64,000 nt of DNA, taken from the NCBI GenBank assembly GCA_039105265.1, contig JAPFFF010000027.1, positions 124,001-188,000 on the forward strand, written 5' to 3'. The notes under the pieces were generated by a model. It made no database searches. It was not told where the DNA came from and saw nothing but the letters and a program-made list of their open reading frames with translations. Position numbers and translations under genes: made by a program. The stretch comes from Tritrichomonas musculus (lineage: Eukaryota; Parabasalia; Tritrichomonadida; Tritrichomonadidae). Shown here piece by piece: positions 31,950 through 41,640 of this stretch; the stretch's first letter is position 1, and each line of letters opens with the position of its first letter.

Positions 31950-33814
31950 ATGTCAATTGCAAACTTAAATCTTGGAATGAATTGTCTATTTTTGTTCTCA
32001 TCTTCGACTTCATAATATCCTCCATGGTAGTCAACAATGTGATACTTTCCTGGTTGAATGATTGATCTTCTTTTAGCCATTGAATCCTTTTCATTATAAA
32101 GCTTCACTGGTGTGCCATTCTCTAGTTTAAATCCAGCTCTACTTGTAACCTTTTCATTCTCTTTCATGATTTGTCTAATGATATAGTTCTCTATTTCTTC
32201 ATCATCTTGGACCATTTGTGGTGTAACATCAAAGCCAACATATTTGGATAACGTTGCATGAGGTACATTGTTATATTGATTGACAAGCTCTTTCATGATA
32301 TTTGGTGTAATGATTCCAACTTCAATGTGGTATGCCATGTCTCGAAGTGTGCGAATCACTCTATCAAGAATCCCTAAAGAACCATGCATTGGATCTGTTT
32401 TCGATTGCTTTTGTTCCTTTTTCATGAAGTCTGGATATACACCCATTTTCATTCTTGGGACTGGTTTGAATTCAATGTTGTGAGAATCATAATAAGCCCA
32501 TGTTTCATGTGCATCGAAAGCTTTCTCTCCATCACCTTGAAGGTATCGAACATCCATTCCTGATTTGATTAATGAGTCCAAAGCATTGATGTATGTGTCT
32601 GCATTTTTAGAATATCTCATGTAATGCTGTTCTTGATTGTCGTGATTAGTTGTGGTGGATACAGGTTTATTCATTGGGGCTGCATATAAGAATCTAGTGT
32701 TGACATTAATTGCAATGAGATATGCATACTTATCACAAAACATTATGTCAATGATGTAAGTCTTTTTTGGACAAACCTTGTGAAGTTGATATAGCTTCTT
32801 ATTCTGCTTTAATGGAAAGTATGATGTTGTAGGTGAATCAGGAGACCTAATATTTGGATATTTAGATTTCAATGCTTTAACTTTCTTTGGTGATTTGAAA
32901 CCAATAGAATTAACTTGAATCTTCTCTGGAGCAATGTTGGATGGATGCTTTTCAATGTAGGTTTGATACCAATCTTCAATTGATGTAAACGAATCAGGCC
33001 AACCTTTAGTTAGCTTTTGAAAGTCAGCGAATGACATTGGATGTCTCTCATCTGAATGTGTTTTAAGGTATTTGATAAGCTTGTCTTCAAATGTGTCATC
33101 GTAAGCTATCGTTGGTCTAGGTCTTTGAGGTTGTGGTTTGCCTCTTTGGGTTGGTGGTATCCATCTTTCATTATATTCTCTCCATAATTTAGTCATATCT
33201 TCTGGATGAATATTCCAATCTCTGAATACATTATTTGCATAGAATTTAGTCTTACCCTTTTGTATTTTGAGATTAAGGAGCCTATTTAATTCCTCATGAG
33301 CTGCTTGCAATCCTTGTTCACGCCTTTCAATCCTTTCACGTTTTCTACGTTCTTGTTTCTCAATAGCTTGACGTTTCTTGTATTCTTGATATTCAATGAT
33401 CTGTTTCTTTGTATATTCCATATATTCAATGACTTCTTTGTTGATTGTTGTGACATTTACCTTAATGAAATTGCTCAATACATTCTCATCTAAATTAAAT
33501 CTAGGCTTGTCATAAAGATGTTTACGTTGATACCATTTAATGATTCTGTCACGAATAAATCTTGAAAATGTTGAATGGCTGTTGAGAAGATTATTTATTA
33601 ATTCCAATGTTCTCGGTTGCTTATAATAGTAATAGACACCTTCATAGTCATCATCATCTTGATGATTAAAACCAGTGAAAGGATCAATATTAGATGGGTT
33701 ATCTATATCAAAATAATCTGAATGGTCTACACTGCTTGGACCCCAAAGTATCGAGTTCTTGATGTATTGAATGATGTGATCCACGTTATTGTTGAGTTCG
33801 TAAGTTTGATTCAT
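31946..33814 (-). CDS. Maverick integrase (retroviral-type)
   Basis: 622 residues; inserts element DNA into the host genome. N-terminal ~330 residues are charged and partly coiled coil (a Glu/Arg/Lys helix near 130-180). The catalytic core runs from about 345 to 560: Asp356 in YIIDIMF, Asp428 in LQGDGEKAF and Asp484 in GILDRVIRTLRDM at the place where the family usually has Glu. A beta-rich C-terminus (YHIVDYHGGYYEVED) probably binds DNA. It converges on PolB with a shared TTAA over both stop codons. The upstream 61 bases are a divergent promoter shared with the small gene at 33876. Confidence 0.9.
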   Translation of the reverse strand: MNQTYELNNNVDHIIQYIKNSILWGPSSVDHSDYFDIDNPSNIDPFTGFNHQDDDDYEGVYYYYKQPRTLELINNLLNSHSTFSRFIRDRIIKWYQRKHLYDKPRFNLDENVLSNFIKVNVTTINKEVIEYMEYTKKQIIEYQEYKKRQAIEKQERRKRERIERREQGLQAAHEELNRLLNLKIQKGKTKFYANNVFRDWNIHPEDMTKLWREYNERWIPPTQRGKPQPQRPRPTIAYDDTFEDKLIKYLKTHSDERHPMSFADFQKLTKGWPDSFTSIEDWYQTYIEKHPSNIAPEKIQVNSIGFKSPKKVKALKSKYPNIRSPDSPTTSYFPLKQNKKLYQLHKVCPKKTYIIDIMFCDKYAYLIAINVNTRFLYAAPMNKPVSTTTNHDNQEQHYMRYSKNADTYINALDSLIKSGMDVRYLQGDGEKAFDAHETWAYYDSHNIEFKPVPRMKMGVYPDFMKKEQKQSKTDPMHGSLGILDRVIRTLRDMAYHIEVGIITPNIMKELVNQYNNVPHATLSKYVGFDVTPQMVQDDEEIENYIIRQIMKENEKVTSRAGFKLENGTPVKLYNEKDSMAKRRSIIQPGKYHIVDYHGGYYEVEDENKNRQFIPRFKFAIDI

Positions 33815-33875
33815 TTGGTTTTTGTTAAAGAGATGTTTATATGTTTGCTGTTGATATTTTAATGAGAGCCAAAGA

Positions 33876-34130
33876 ATGGAATCAAATACAAATGAAAATG
33901 AAACATTAGCATTACCACCATTAAAGAAAAGACATGAACGTAAATCTTTTGCAACGCAGACATTAAAAATGATTGCATCGAGATTGCAGTATTATCGAAA
34001 GATCTTAAGTGAACCGGAATCTGACAATCCCAAGAAAATGAAACAACGTGAACGAATCCAAAAGAAATATGATCATTGCATGAAAGTCCGCAAACTACTC
34101 AATAGAGCTGCTGCTAATAGGTATATCTGA
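33876..34130 (+). CDS. Small basic coiled-coil protein of Maverick A
   Basis: 84 residues, strongly basic and helical (LKKRHERKSFATQTLKMIAS and KKMKQRERIQKKYDHCMK). It has its own ATG and lies divergent from integrase across 61 bases. No family recognised. Size and charge would suit a nucleic-acid-binding accessory protein, which is inference only. Confidence 0.6.
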   Translation: MESNTNENETLALPPLKKRHERKSFATQTLKMIASRLQYYRKILSEPESDNPKKMKQRERIQKKYDHCMKVRKLLNRAAANRYI

Positions 34131-34182
34131 AAGATAATATGTCCAAAGGACTATCTCTAATAACTTTTTAACGAAGACACAA

Positions 34183-34404
34183 ATGAATATGAATGAGAGG
34201 TTCGTTCCATTGGTTGGTTTCGAGAATGATTACGAAATTATGATTGAAAGTCCAAATATCATTAAGCGAAAAGGTACCAAATCATTCAAGGGAATTGTTG
34301 GAGAATATTATAACAGAGATGGAATCGTTGCTGTTGAATTGAATGGTAAGATGTATCTCAAAAATGATTTGATTGAAAGACAATTTAAAAAAATTAGATG
34401 CTAA
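34183..34404 (+). CDS. NUMOD4-like fragment (remnant of an HNH-type protein)
   Basis: 73 residues. The start FVPLVGFENDYEI followed by P..IKRK matches the N-terminus of the HNH protein at 49877 (FVPLIGFEDSYEI and PFTIKRK), the pattern of NUMOD4 domains that precede HNH nucleases. The HNH part itself is missing, and the frame stops after RQFKKIRC. It may be a truncated homing-type nuclease or a stand-alone DNA-binding protein. Confidence 0.55.
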   Translation: MNMNERFVPLVGFENDYEIMIESPNIIKRKGTKSFKGIVGEYYNRDGIVAVELNGKMYLKNDLIERQFKKIRC

Positions 34405-34420
34405 ATCTATTTTTGCATTA

Positions 34421-35073
34421 ATGAAAATGACTTTGAGGCAAGCACGTATACTATCCAGTGAGACAGATAATACGATAAAGCAAGAGCAACAGACTAATGT
34501 AAACATTAATATCAAACCAACTCAAAAGCATCCAAGAGCAAATTCCATTCCCCTTTATCCAAATGTTCAACCTCTGAATCCAAATGTAAATTTTATTCAG
34601 CTCCCCAACCGGAAGTTGCTCAAGGGAATGGTCCAATTACAAATACTCAGATGACGAATCCGGAATATCAATCAGTATCTCCACAACCAACAAACAATCC
34701 TTTCCATTTAGCACAAGACAGGGGTATCGCAGATTTGGGAAATGAATTAGATGAGCTTGACAAGAAAAACAGATTTCTTGAAATGCTAGTTGAAATGTAT
34801 GAGAACAATCCATTAAAAGTGAATTCATATGTTGTCTGTGAAAGCAAGTTGTTGATGGAAATGATCAAATTATTAACTGGATGTGAGAAAGTTGAATTAG
34901 TCTTGAATGAAGATATTGGATGCAGCGGATGCCGTGGAAAATCAGATAAGATCATCTATGTTTCAAAAATATTGGTAACCAAAGAAGGTAAAACCGAAGA
35001 CCTAAAATATGCTTATAATAACATTTACAGTCAATTCATCAAGTATGGAATATCATTGAAAATGGTATGCTAA
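34421..35073 (+). pseudogene. Unknown Maverick A protein, reading frame broken near 34600
   Basis: Two frames appear to be one gene. The first part starts MKMTLRQARILSSETDN (34421) and runs through a Pro/Asn-rich stretch (YPNVQPLNPNVN). Coding character then moves to the next frame near 34595-34610 (SAPQPEVAQGNGPITNTQMTNPEY) and continues to 35073. The second part has a coiled coil (ELDELDKKNRFLEMLVEMYE) and a compact end with a CSGCRGKSDK motif. If only the second frame is used, the start is the ATG at 34651, giving 140 residues. A mutation, sequencing error or programmed shift cannot be separated. Function unknown. Confidence 0.5.
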
Positions 35074-35096
35074 AAGCAAAAATAATGTTGATATTT

Positions 35097-35780
35097 TTAG
35101 AATTGGAATTCTGGATGATATTCTGATACGAAACTATTCCATTCTTCAACTTTTTTGCGAGCATCATTCAATTGTTGTTTAAGATTTTCATTATCAGGAT
35201 GTTCTGTGAGCTGTTTCTTAATGTTGTTGTAATTATTAATATCATATCTCAAATCATCTTGCTCATTTGGATCAAGACTATGTGCATCATCACGAACTCC
35301 CCAACATTGTTTGTTGACTAATTCTGTATCAATCTTTAATGTAAACTTCTTGGCAATTTCTTTGAAGACTGGCTTAGCATTCTCAACAGTATCTGGTTTA
35401 TGTTGTTTTTCAAGTGTTTCGTGAACCTTGTTATTAATAGACTTCATGATGTCTGAAACAGTGAAAGCATATTCAATGTCAACCCATTCTGCCACAAAAT
35501 GTATGATATCTGGATGTACATATACACCACGAAAACCATTAGGTGCATCATTTAAAATGTATTTTGGAGGTTTGGATGGATTTCGTTGAGACCAATATTG
35601 GCATATTTGGTTGAATCTATCACTTTTGATGAAATGACGAGATGGTTTTGAATCGTTTCCAAGTTTACTTGCATTGATGTATCCATCTTTGTCACGAATC
35701 ATTACAGATATTCCATTGAATGTGCCACGAGTGAATGTTTCACCTGAGTTTGTTGTGAATGTTTCGACTTTGCTGTTCAT
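35097..35780 (-). CDS. KilA-N domain protein
   Basis: 227 residues with a KilA-N domain at about 18-125: GTFNGISVMIRDKDGYINASKLG, a conserved Trp/Tyr middle, then GVYVHPDIIHFVAEWVDIEYAFTVSDIM. KilA-N is a DNA-binding fold of large DNA viruses, phages and Mavericks. The remaining C-terminal part is helical and charged (KKVEEWNSFVSEY). It probably regulates element transcription or replication. Convergent with the broken gene at 34421-35073 and downstream of the hairpin-repeat block, which lies in its promoter region. Confidence 0.85.
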   Translation of the reverse strand: MNSKVETFTTNSGETFTRGTFNGISVMIRDKDGYINASKLGNDSKPSRHFIKSDRFNQICQYWSQRNPSKPPKYILNDAPNGFRGVYVHPDIIHFVAEWVDIEYAFTVSDIMKSINNKVHETLEKQHKPDTVENAKPVFKEIAKKFTLKIDTELVNKQCWGVRDDAHSLDPNEQDDLRYDINNYNNIKKQLTEHPDNENLKQQLNDARKKVEEWNSFVSEYHPEFQF

Positions 35781-35849
35781 GTTATTCTTTTCGGTTTCGA
35801 TAAAAAGTTAGTAGTACATAAAATTAAATGAGTTTGAAAATGATTGATT

Positions 35850-36300
35850 TTAAGCTGAAAAATGTGAGTGGACGAAATCGTCCGGTCGTCAAACCCTTCA
35901 AAATCAATACCAAAAATGAAGGTTAGGAGACACATACTTCTGACTCTTCAAAATCGATATCAAATCTCAATGGTTCTACCAAAGTTTTGAAAATCATTGA
36001 TTTCATCAACAAAATGCGAAGGTCGGGATTCCGCCAGTCGCCTAAACCTTCAAAATTGGACCCAAAAATGAATGCTTGGAGACAAGTTTATATGACTCTT
36101 CAAAATCAATATCAAATCTCAATGGTTTCACCAATGTTTTGAAAATCATTGAAATCATCTACCAAAATCGTTCCCTCGGAATTCCGAGGTTAGCCAAATC
36201 CTTCAAAATCAATATCAAAAATGAAGGCTAGAAGACAAGTTTATATGACTCTTCAAAATCAAATGCAAAAATGAATAGTTCTACTAATGTTTTGGACTTC
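35850..36300. repeat. ~152-bp tandem repeats, each carrying a short hairpin
   Basis: CTTCAAAAT..A..C(A)AAAATGAA recurs at about 35894, 36046 and 36199 (periods 152 and 153). Each unit has a small GC-rich stem-loop at the same place: GGACGAAATCGTCC (35870-35883), GGTCGGGATTCCGCC (36021-36035) and the perfect palindrome CCTCGGAATTCCGAGG (36174-36189). Stem sequences differ while pairing is largely kept. It lies between the KilA-N start and the structured RNA candidate. An origin, enhancer or RNA element are all possible. Confidence 0.75.
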
Positions 36301-36446
36301 CTAAGAGTCTACTATTTTACAGAATTTTGAAGAATTTTTGACTTGTGACATGAAAAATAATTTGAAAAATTTTGCATAATTATTGCAATATATGTATGAA
36401 GGAATAGGGTTAGAACCAATTAAATAGTAAATAGAAAACATATAAA

Positions 36447-36802
36447 TGTTAGCGCTAACTGGTACAGTCGTAGAGTCATGAAGCATGTCTCCCAGCTTCG
36501 GTGGCAGGCATGAGTTCGATTCTCCTCGGTGCCGATTTTTCGTATTATTTCCGGTCCATATTTGTGATAGAGCCCAAGCGAACTAAACACCTTGGGTAAG
36601 CTATTACTTGTGGATTATGGGGTAATACGGGCATTTGCCGGCATTTGCAATCCTTTGTAATGAAAGATTCGTTCTTTCCCCAGCCATAGTGGATGCAGAT
36701 CCTTTCCTATAAGGGATGATATAATCCCGGGTACATATTGTTCCTTATTCGAATGCAGTACGCATCCACGTAGACGGATTGGTTTTTGCATTTTTGCTTT
36801 TA
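36447..36802 (+). ncRNA. Candidate structured Maverick RNA, copy A
   Basis: Non-coding stretch with strong local pairing. It starts with the palindrome GTTAGCGCTAAC, then tRNA-promoter-like boxes (TGGTACAGTCGTAGAG near 36459; GAGTTCGATTCTC at 36511-36523) and a T-run at 36535-36539. Three hairpins follow: CCCAAG/CTTGGG flanked by ATAG/CTAT, GGATT/AATCC with an inner GGC/GCC, and GAAAGA/TCTTTC. A perfect 8-bp stem GTGGATGC (36688-36695) / GCATCCAC (36761-36768) encloses CCTTTC...AAGG and GGGAT/ATCCC. GGTTTTTGCATTTTTGCTTTT comes last, from 36780. The same order and nearly the same spacing occur in segment B at 47121-47450. Strand is inferred from the boxes and T-run. Confidence 0.55.
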
Positions 36803-39800
36803 AGATTTGAATATTGCAAGAGTGGTTTCATTTATTTTTGCTGTGACCTTTCCAACAATTGATTGCTGAATGCGTAAAGTCATTGCATAATCTTCATCCA
36901 AGATCTTTCCATTATAGAGAATTACGTCACCAATTTGATAGAGATTTGCATCATCAACTGTGAATAACATGTCTCCATGAGAAGCAAATTTGATACATCC
37001 ATTTTCAACATCCACTTCTGTAATCACTCCAACGAACTCTTTATAGGATCCATTGATTACTACACTACAAATGCAATCAGTTGAATCGTTAGCAGTGGAA
37101 CTAATGAAGGATCCGTTAACATATTTATATACATGTCCACTCATGAATACAGGCTTTCCTGCAACGAAATCAGATATGTTTTGACCTGCTTCGATTGGAC
37201 AGTAGTGAGTGATTGTATTTGAACCATTGGATGTTATTTTGCCAGAAACATATAAATTTGAATCAATTGTTGTATTTCTTGCAGTACCAAACATGCTAAA
37301 TGATTGAAATCTATGACCATCAACATATATAAATACTTCACCAGTATCAGCAGTTTTTGAAGACCTATACATAAAGACAGTATTATAAGTATCATTATAT
37401 CCAAATCTAAATAAAACAAGTGTATTAGAATCAATAGAACTAAAGAAACTTGCAATATTACTTTCGGTACTATTAATTGATAATGAACCATCATCATTTT
37501 TTGATACATATTTATTCAAGTCAACTGGTTCAGGGATATCCGTTTTCAATGCATACTTTCCATCAGCCACATCCTTGGTCTCATACTTATCTAATTCATA
37601 AGCCAATTCATCTTCATCAACAAACTTCTCATCCGCCTGGGCACTAGTGTAATATGGTGTCAAGTCAACTGGTTCTGGGATATCACTCTTCAATGCATAA
37701 GGTTCTAGATCAATAGTAGGAATGTCAGTTTTGAGTGCATAAGGTTCTAGATCTCCACCATAAGTCACATATTCTGTAAAGTATGTTTCGTTAGGATCAT
37801 AATTTAGGAGAGTCTCATCAGAAAAATTGGAATTAACGTTCAAAAATCTGACTTTACCATCTTTCCAGTAATAAATGCTGGTGTCTAACCTAATTTGAGT
37901 ATATCCTTGTTGCCCCGGGAATGTAAACCTTTTCTTGGTATTAGTAGTAGCATTTTGGACTTCTATATTTTGAAGAGTACCATCTATAACATCCCCAGTA
38001 ATACCCACCCAATCTGGTTCGTTCACAGAATTTGTCCACCTTAGTACTATTTTTACACCAAAATTCGTAGGTTTCTTAGCTAAATTAAATACAAAAGAAT
38101 TTCCACCATCCTTTCTGTCAACTTCATATGGGATATTATTAGTTTTAGTGGCATATGGTTCTAGATCAACAGTAGGAATATCAGTCTTGAGTGCATATGG
38201 TTCTAGATCAACAGTAGGAATATCAGATTTTAATGCATAAGTATTCGACACATATCTAGCCGAATAAGCGTTTTTGTCTGTTGGTTCGATAGTTTTGGTT
38301 ATTGAACATGATAGTATTTCCGGTGTATCACCAGTTCCTGGATTGATTAATTTATGGGAGTGATACAGAATCCAAAGACCAGAACTACTTCCGTCGATAT
38401 GCAGTATCTGAGAGGGTTGATTATCATCATCGTCATTGTACGAATAATCTACGTGAACATAATGAGCCGTATAGAAACTGTCTGATGAAACAATATCCAA
38501 CCCACATTGCTCAATCAGTTCATGATGTGTGGCGTAATCCAAATCAGGAATTGTATTATCGTCATTGTACGAATAATCAACGTAAACATAATGGGCCGTA
38601 TAGAAATTGTCTGATGAAACAATATCCAACCCATATTGCTCAATCAGTTCATGATGTGTGGCGTAATCCAAATCAGGAATTGTATTATTGATGATTTCGA
38701 ATTGAATTGTTGTTTGATCCTCAATAATTTCTGGGATTTCACTCTTCATTGCTATTTCATCTGTTCCGTCTTCAGCCAAAATTGATATAATATAAACCAT
38801 CGGTCCTTTACAATATGTTGTTGAATTTTCTAGCAGTAATGTACCATCATACTTCCAAAACAAACTGTATTCAGTACCTTCAACATTAATGAAGTTATCA
38901 CACCAATATCCTAGTGAACTAAAATTACCGGTTGTGAATACATAATCATATTCAATACCATTATATCTAAATTTGATGAAACATTTTTCATAAACATGAT
39001 GACAAATACCGTTTTCTTCTATACTTCTATCAATTTCGAATTGATTTAGCTTTGTTATACTTAAATCATTCATTTTACGATAAGACTGTAAGTCCTGTTT
39101 CTTCGAATACTCTTCTAAATTTGTAAGCTTTGCATAATCATTTAATGTAGTCGTTAACGATTCATTTGTAACCAAATTCTCTGGCATTTTTGGGATCTCA
39201 TTCAGCCAATTTGTTTTATGGTTTTCAATGAGTTTCTTGATAGCAGCAGCAGACATCAATTGCTTATTTGTTAACGTTTCACCTAAACCTAATTCAGAAT
39301 TCTCAACTTTGGTTGTATACTTGATTCTAACTGATAATGGTTCATGACTTCCCATGGTGATAATCATTAAATATGGATCTTCGAAAGTAATTTCATAAAG
39401 TGACCCATTTGATGACTCATTTGATGTGAAACTCTTATCATCATTGATGGAATACGTATTTAACTTGATTACTTCACCTTCATTGTCCACTTTGGTTTCA
39501 ACTTCTAATGTACCTTTCAATGTATCAGTATAATATCTGTGACAATATTTCTCATTTGGGATCTCAATGATGGTATCAACATATGTCAATTCTTTAATGA
39601 TTTCTCTTGATTGATTCACAGATTTGTCTCTAACAACTTCATCAATATCTTCTAATTCTATTCCATCATCTTTATCAGCATCTTTGGCAAATGATAGTTT
39701 AGAAAGACCTTTAATTCCATCAATAGAGATTTGCAATAGATCTCCAGCACCAACTTTCCCAAATGTAAATACAGATGATCCAATGTTAACGAACTTACCG

Positions 39801-41596
39801 GCAATGTAATCAAACCAGCTGAATTTAGGTTGCATATCATCAAATTCTTTCTGCAAACGATTACAATATTTCTCCAAAGATGATATGTCGTTAACAGCTA
39901 TATCAACAACATTCCCTAACGAATTCAATTCAAAGATATGTGATTCAATATTCTCTCCAATGACTATTCCAGATGTTTGGATATTGAAGTTTGTCATCAA
40001 TGTTGTGCAAGATTCAGGTCTAGGTGATACAGAATAGTAACCCGTTGAAGCTAGAAACTCGAATGTATTGCCACCTGGGTATTCAATATTTTCATCAATT
40101 GGGATGTTGAATTCTGGATCAGCCTTCATGTAAACTCTCAAATTATCAGAATCTGTTTCAATAAATGATTCATAACGGTAAGGGATATATTCAAAATAGT
40201 TGTCGGTTTTGATCTCATATGTATGCTCATGCTTCCATGAATATTTGAATCCAATGATGAATTCATAAGTATGTCCATCAAGGGTTAATGTAGCAGAATA
40301 GTCTCCACTCTTATCTTCATTGCATCCAAACCATACACGCCAGACATCATTGGTTTCATCTGGATCACCCATTCTAGTATTGGAACTATATGTTATCATA
40401 CCCTTGTCAAGCATCATCTTTAATGGATTCCCGGATTCAAAATTGATTAGACCTTTCAAAGCAAATATGTTAGCAGCATTCTTCTTGATTGAAATGTATG
40501 GAATGTCTCTATTCAAAGATCCATATGAATTCTCTTTACGCATCTTCAGTGGAATGTTAACGCAATAATTGGTACCAATCCATTTACCTCCAGATTTAGT
40601 AAGCTTGTAATGAGTCCCAAATACGTTATCATGAAGCTCGAATGTCTGTCCTTCAATGAGTGAATTGAATGAATCGGAATCAGGATTATATCCCCAGTCA
40701 GCATAATATAAACCATTTGCAATATCCAAATTGTAATCTCCGATTGACTTGATTGTATAGAAATCTGGTAAAGGAGACCTATAGAGTTTGAAGCAATTGT
40801 CAGCATCAATGAGATTACACTTGAGATTCATTAATGTACCTTCAGCACAATCTTTAATAACTGAGATTTGATGCATTTTCCCAACGAATTTGATCTTCAT
40901 GAATCCATCAGTATATAGTTCAAATGGGTCGTAGATTGCAGATTTCGACATGTATATTCGAGGTTTTGATTCATTGCTGATGTACTTCAATTGATATTTC
41001 TCATCAATGTATTCAATAATGGGATTCGTGAATGATTCATTCTCGAATGAAATATAAGCATTTTCAATTTCAAGATTCTTGGGAAAGATGATCTCAAAGA
41101 CTTGTCCACTTACAGATCCAGAGCAATCAATCTCAAGAATGTTGTATGTTGAATGGCCCTGAGGATCCGAACGGACTTCTCCCTGAGAATCTCTTAGATC
41201 CAAATCACTTAATTTATGGATATTATTTGCATCAATTATGAATTCATCACAACCTTCTTCATAAGTCATTACCTTCTCGATTGCAGATGGAGGAGCATTC
41301 TCTAAAGTTGATATTCTATCTTCATGGTCAGCAAGTTTGGTTCCATGTGTATCGATAACGGTTCGATGTGATTGAATGTCGCTAGTTATATCCGTTAATG
41401 CTTCCCCAAATGTTTCGAAACATTCTTTGACACTTTGAGGTTCACCATATTCTTCACCAAAGAAGATTTTACAACTACCATCTATTGTGGCATCACCTTT
41501 AACATGAATTGAATCAAATATTCCATCACCACCTTTGCCAGAACCTCCTACCAAGGCTCCATCTAATGCATTTTGTTTGGTTAATATTGCAGTCAT
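36800..41596 (-). CDS. Giant fibre-like structural protein
   Basis: 1598 residues. The N-terminus (GGSGKGGDGIFDSIHVKGDATIDG) and a heptad helix (ISDIQSHRT...LADHEDRISTLENA) are like virion-fibre bases. A long beta-rich middle follows. The C-terminal third has many copies of YALKTDIP and DLEPYALKSDIP, the linker type seen in phage and virus tail fibres. It ends in a beta-rich tip (TITHYCPIEAGQNISDFVAGKPVFMSGHVYKY). A 43-residue segment is duplicated in tandem (about 969-1055). A role as a receptor-binding fibre of a Maverick virion is inference from architecture. Divergent from the Gln-rich gene across 44 bases. Confidence 0.7.
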   Translation of the reverse strand: MTAILTKQNALDGALVGGSGKGGDGIFDSIHVKGDATIDGSCKIFFGEEYGEPQSVKECFETFGEALTDITSDIQSHRTVIDTHGTKLADHEDRISTLENAPPSAIEKVMTYEEGCDEFIIDANNIHKLSDLDLRDSQGEVRSDPQGHSTYNILEIDCSGSVSGQVFEIIFPKNLEIENAYISFENESFTNPIIEYIDEKYQLKYISNESKPRIYMSKSAIYDPFELYTDGFMKIKFVGKMHQISVIKDCAEGTLMNLKCNLIDADNCFKLYRSPLPDFYTIKSIGDYNLDIANGLYYADWGYNPDSDSFNSLIEGQTFELHDNVFGTHYKLTKSGGKWIGTNYCVNIPLKMRKENSYGSLNRDIPYISIKKNAANIFALKGLINFESGNPLKMMLDKGMITYSSNTRMGDPDETNDVWRVWFGCNEDKSGDYSATLTLDGHTYEFIIGFKYSWKHEHTYEIKTDNYFEYIPYRYESFIETDSDNLRVYMKADPEFNIPIDENIEYPGGNTFEFLASTGYYSVSPRPESCTTLMTNFNIQTSGIVIGENIESHIFELNSLGNVVDIAVNDISSLEKYCNRLQKEFDDMQPKFSWFDYIAGKFVNIGSSVFTFGKVGAGDLLQISIDGIKGLSKLSFAKDADKDDGIELEDIDEVVRDKSVNQSREIIKELTYVDTIIEIPNEKYCHRYYTDTLKGTLEVETKVDNEGEVIKLNTYSINDDKSFTSNESSNGSLYEITFEDPYLMIITMGSHEPLSVRIKYTTKVENSELGLGETLTNKQLMSAAAIKKLIENHKTNWLNEIPKMPENLVTNESLTTTLNDYAKLTNLEEYSKKQDLQSYRKMNDLSITKLNQFEIDRSIEENGICHHVYEKCFIKFRYNGIEYDYVFTTGNFSSLGYWCDNFINVEGTEYSLFWKYDGTLLLENSTTYCKGPMVYIISILAEDGTDEIAMKSEIPEIIEDQTTIQFEIINNTIPDLDYATHHELIEQYGLDIVSSDNFYTAHYVYVDYSYNDDNTIPDLDYATHHELIEQCGLDIVSSDSFYTAHYVHVDYSYNDDDDNQPSQILHIDGSSSGLWILYHSHKLINPGTGDTPEILSCSITKTIEPTDKNAYSARYVSNTYALKSDIPTVDLEPYALKTDIPTVDLEPYATKTNNIPYEVDRKDGGNSFVFNLAKKPTNFGVKIVLRWTNSVNEPDWVGITGDVIDGTLQNIEVQNATTNTKKRFTFPGQQGYTQIRLDTSIYYWKDGKVRFLNVNSNFSDETLLNYDPNETYFTEYVTYGGDLEPYALKTDIPTIDLEPYALKSDIPEPVDLTPYYTSAQADEKFVDEDELAYELDKYETKDVADGKYALKTDIPEPVDLNKYVSKNDDGSLSINSTESNIASFFSSIDSNTLVLFRFGYNDTYNTVFMYRSSKTADTGEVFIYVDGHRFQSFSMFGTARNTTIDSNLYVSGKITSNGSNTITHYCPIEAGQNISDFVAGKPVFMSGHVYKYVNGSFISSTANDSTDCICSVVINGSYKEFVGVITEVDVENGCIKFASHGDMLFTVDDANLYQIGDVILYNGKILDEDYAMTLRIQQSIVGKVTAKINETTLAIFKS
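38431..38688. repeat. 129-bp tandem duplication inside the fibre-like gene
   Basis: CGTCATTGTACGAATAATC begins at 38431 and again at 38560, a period of exactly 129 bases (43 codons). The two copies differ at only a few positions, including Tyr/Cys and Asn/Ser changes. The frame is kept, so the protein gains one module. Confidence 0.9.
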
Positions 41597-41640
41597 TTAT
41601 ATTAAAGTTAAACAATTTTTGGTGCCAATCAAAGTATAAA

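Noticed and set aside
35850-36300. CRISPR-like array
   Set aside because: The units are ~152 bp diverged tandem repeats with hairpins, without short identical repeats and unique spacers, and the genome is eukaryotic.
36447-36540. A conventional tRNA gene in the head of the structured RNA candidate (also at 47121-47190)
   Set aside because: A- and B-box-like text and a T-run are present, but acceptor and T stems do not pair into a cloverleaf in either copy.
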